This document shows, one piece after another, positions 6,240-8,030 of a stretch of DNA of 8,030 bases (positions within the stretch are counted from its first letter, which is position 1; every line of letters begins with the position of its first letter). A program made the translations under genes and the position numbers. The notes beneath the pieces were generated by a model. The model saw nothing but the letters and a program-made list of their open reading frames with translations. It was not told the DNA's origin and did not search any database. Source of the DNA: Bryobacteraceae bacterium. GTDB lineage: Bacteria > Acidobacteriota > Terriglobia > Bryobacterales > Bryobacteraceae. The DNA lies in contig JAICMB010000133.1 of the NCBI GenBank assembly GCA_025929455.1, positions 1 through 8,030 on the forward strand, written 5' to 3'.

Positions 6240-8030
6240 CTACGGCAGGACCACCACCGGCGCCCTCGCGAACGCGAAGCTCCGCTCGCCGCGATCGATG
6301 ACGTTCACCTGCGCCAGATACTCGCCCGGCGGCACTTTGGCCAGCGGCACGCGCAATTCGAGCACCGACGTTCCGGCGCGTTTGCCTTCGACGGCCTGCG
6401 CTTGCGCCGCCGCGGACTCAAACACGTTCTTCTGTCCCTTCATGAACTGCACGTCCGCGGTGATGCCGTGCGGCGCGTCTGCGTTGTACACCTCAAAATG
6501 TACGATCAGGTTCTGACCCTGCCGGAACACGCGCGTTACGTTGGGCACCAGCTTCTCATCGCCGCGCACCAGAGGGTGCGCTTCCTCGAGCTTCTTGCTG
6601 GTGCCCGCGGTGCCGATGCTGGAGGCCAGCTTCTCGCGCTGATTGCTCCACACCACCGAACTCATCCGCACGCCCGCTTTCTTGTCGAGGTCCGGCACCA
6701 CGAACGGCGTCTCGAACGTGCCCATCTTGCCCGAGCTGTCCTCGCGCGCCAGAATCTTGATGCGATACGAACCCGGCGCGAGCGTGAGTCCGGTGTCGTA
6801 CTGAATCTGTCGCCGCGGCACACGCTGCGCCTGCTCCGCGGCCACCTTGATTTTGATGCCGTCGCGCACGCCGCTCACCATCTTGCCGCGATTATCGTAA
6901 ATCTGCCCGATGAAATCGAGCTCCGTTTCGCCCGTGCCGCCCTTCTGCTTCAGACCGATCGCCGAGCCCGGAATCTTCACCGACACCGGCACGAAATAGC
7001 GGTCCTTCGCGATCCGGAAATGGTCCACCTCAACCGCCAGCGGCAGGTCCGTCTGCGGATCGCCCAGCGCCAGCGCCTCCTGCAGTTGCCGCTCCTTGTC
7101 GCCGGAGTTAAATTTCGTCCAATCCTTCGCTGCGTAATAGCCGTTGCGGTAATCGAGCTTCGCCGCGAGCCGCGGAACGTCCACTTTAATGCGGCGGTAC
7201 TTGCCGTCCAGCGCGGCATCGGTGCTGTAGTAGCCGAGGATGTAATACGTGTTGATGTCGTTCTGCGCGTTCGCGATGCCGAGTGTCAGGTCGTTACTCG
7301 ACAGCAGCGCCTTCCCTCCGGTATCGCCGGCGAGTGTATCGAGCGTCTCCTGCTGATCCTGAAAACTGTCACGCTGGTTTTGCTGTGCGGTCTGCTTGAA
7401 AACGCCGGTGCCCGTCGGCGACGCGGTGCTGGCGTCTCCGGCCGGCGCGCTCGCCACCAAACCGCGCGCATCGATGGGATAAAACGCTACGTTCGCGCGG
7501 ACCGCCGCGTTCACCGTCGCCTGGAGCTGCGACAGATTTTCAACGCCGGTCTTGCTAATGCCGCCCGAAAAGTACACCAGTGCTTTCTTTTCCGGATAGA
7601 CCGACAGCGTGCGTGACGCCGCTTCGAGCGCCGCCAGCTTGCGGTCGGTGTTGAAGATGTTGAACTCTGTTTCATCGGCGGTGAACGCGCCGCTCTCGTC
7701 ATCCGCGTCCGGCCCCGTCGTGCCGTCGAGCGCCAGTTCGCTGCCCTCGCCGATGCGCAACCGCCGGATCGTCGCGTACAGCAGGTCGCGATCGTCCGTG
7801 AAATCCTCGACCACGTTCAACTGCGTCGAGGAGGTCATCACGGCCACGAGATCCGACCGTGTCATCTGTTCGGCTAGAAACTTCTCCGCCGCCTGCTGTG
7901 CGCGGATCTGATCGGCGGGTTGCATCGATGACAGGTCGAAGAAAAGCGCGATCAGGCGGCGGTCGCGGAACCGTGCCGCACCGGTCGATTCCGGCTGCGG
8001 TGCGGGCGCGCGCTCGGGGAGACGCACCTG
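6240..8030 (-). CDS. VWFA-related Acidobacterial domain protein (5' partial)
   Basis: The frame is open to the window edge, so 596 C-terminal residues are present and the start and any signal peptide lie beyond 8030; the GTG at 8025-8027 is not taken as the start. A von Willebrand A-type fold spans about residues 25-300: RRLIALFFDLSSMQ as first strand and metal-site loop, SDLVAVMTSS, KKALVYFSGGISKTG, ANVAFYPIDARGL, and the family ending YYILGYYSTD with YRNGYYA. A long beta-rich C-terminal part follows, with LAPGSYRIKILARE and PPGEYLAQVNVIDRGE resembling Ig-like or carrier modules. This order is that of the 'VWFA-related Acidobacterial domain' family, usually secreted and of unknown function. 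The metal site is degenerate: DLSSM where a canonical MIDAS has DxSxS, and no later TDG-like aspartate. It ends in VVVLP and TAG, 237 bases before the DeoC-like gene on the same strand. Confidence 0.9.
   Translation of the reverse strand, partial: QVRLPERAPAPQPESTGAARFRDRRLIALFFDLSSMQPADQIRAQQAAEKFLAEQMTRSDLVAVMTSSTQLNVVEDFTDDRDLLYATIRRLRIGEGSELALDGTTGPDADDESGAFTADETEFNIFNTDRKLAALEAASRTLSVYPEKKALVYFSGGISKTGVENLSQLQATVNAAVRANVAFYPIDARGLVASAPAGDASTASPTGTGVFKQTAQQNQRDSFQDQQETLDTLAGDTGGKALLSSNDLTLGIANAQNDINTYYILGYYSTDAALDGKYRRIKVDVPRLAAKLDYRNGYYAAKDWTKFNSGDKERQLQEALALGDPQTDLPLAVEVDHFRIAKDRYFVPVSVKIPGSAIGLKQKGGTGETELDFIGQIYDNRGKMVSGVRDGIKIKVAAEQAQRVPRRQIQYDTGLTLAPGSYRIKILAREDSSGKMGTFETPFVVPDLDKKAGVRMSSVVWSNQREKLASSIGTAGTSKKLEEAHPLVRGDEKLVPNVTRVFRQGQNLIVHFEVYNADAPHGITADVQFMKGQKNVFESAAAQAQAVEGKRAGTSVLELRVPLAKVPPGEYLAQVNVIDRGERSFAFARAPVVVLP

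Noticed and set aside
6195..7616. A 473-codon open frame on the + strand opposite the VWA gene.
   Set aside because: Its product is dominated by Arg, His, Leu and Ala with no recognisable domain, as expected for the antisense shadow of a GC-rich gene. The - strand gene has clear family motifs.

Overview
The window looks like chromosomal DNA from an Acidobacteriota bacterium, probably of the Solibacter/Bryobacter type. This is inferred from GC-rich coding sequence with strong C/G preference at third codon positions and from two large families that are expanded in that phylum: an Oar-like TonB-dependent receptor with an N-terminal carboxypeptidase-regulatory domain, and a 'VWFA-related Acidobacterial domain' secreted protein. 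No mobile element, CRISPR array, tRNA or rRNA was seen.

Layout, left to right. The last 33 codons of an unidentified + strand gene (2-103) are followed at once by a perfect 10-bp hairpin (114-139). A gene-poor stretch (104-419) then holds a clear rho-independent terminator read on the - strand, which ends the 1095-residue outer-membrane receptor gene (420-3707, -). A 382-bp divergent intergenic region (3708-4089) carries two palindromes and a cluster of CGTGAA/TTCACG half-sites. Next comes a CPA2-family cation/proton antiporter (4090-5286, +), which runs tail-to-tail into a DeoC-like gene (5283-6002, -); the two stop codons share one CTAG. After a 237-bp gap there is a von Willebrand factor A-type protein (6240-8030, -) whose 5' end lies outside the window.

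The genes do not form an obvious single pathway. Three of them encode envelope or secreted proteins (receptor, antiporter, VWA protein). The receptor has no SusD-like partner or substrate enzyme next to it, so its ligand cannot be deduced.

The most unusual item is the DeoC-like protein. It aligns along its whole length with bacterial deoxyribose-phosphate aldolase, but the Schiff-base lysine, the second active-site lysine and the catalytic aspartate are all replaced, and the phosphate-binding glycines are altered. It is best read as a pseudoenzyme or a family member with a new role, not as a working aldolase. The frame is intact, so it is not simply a decayed gene.
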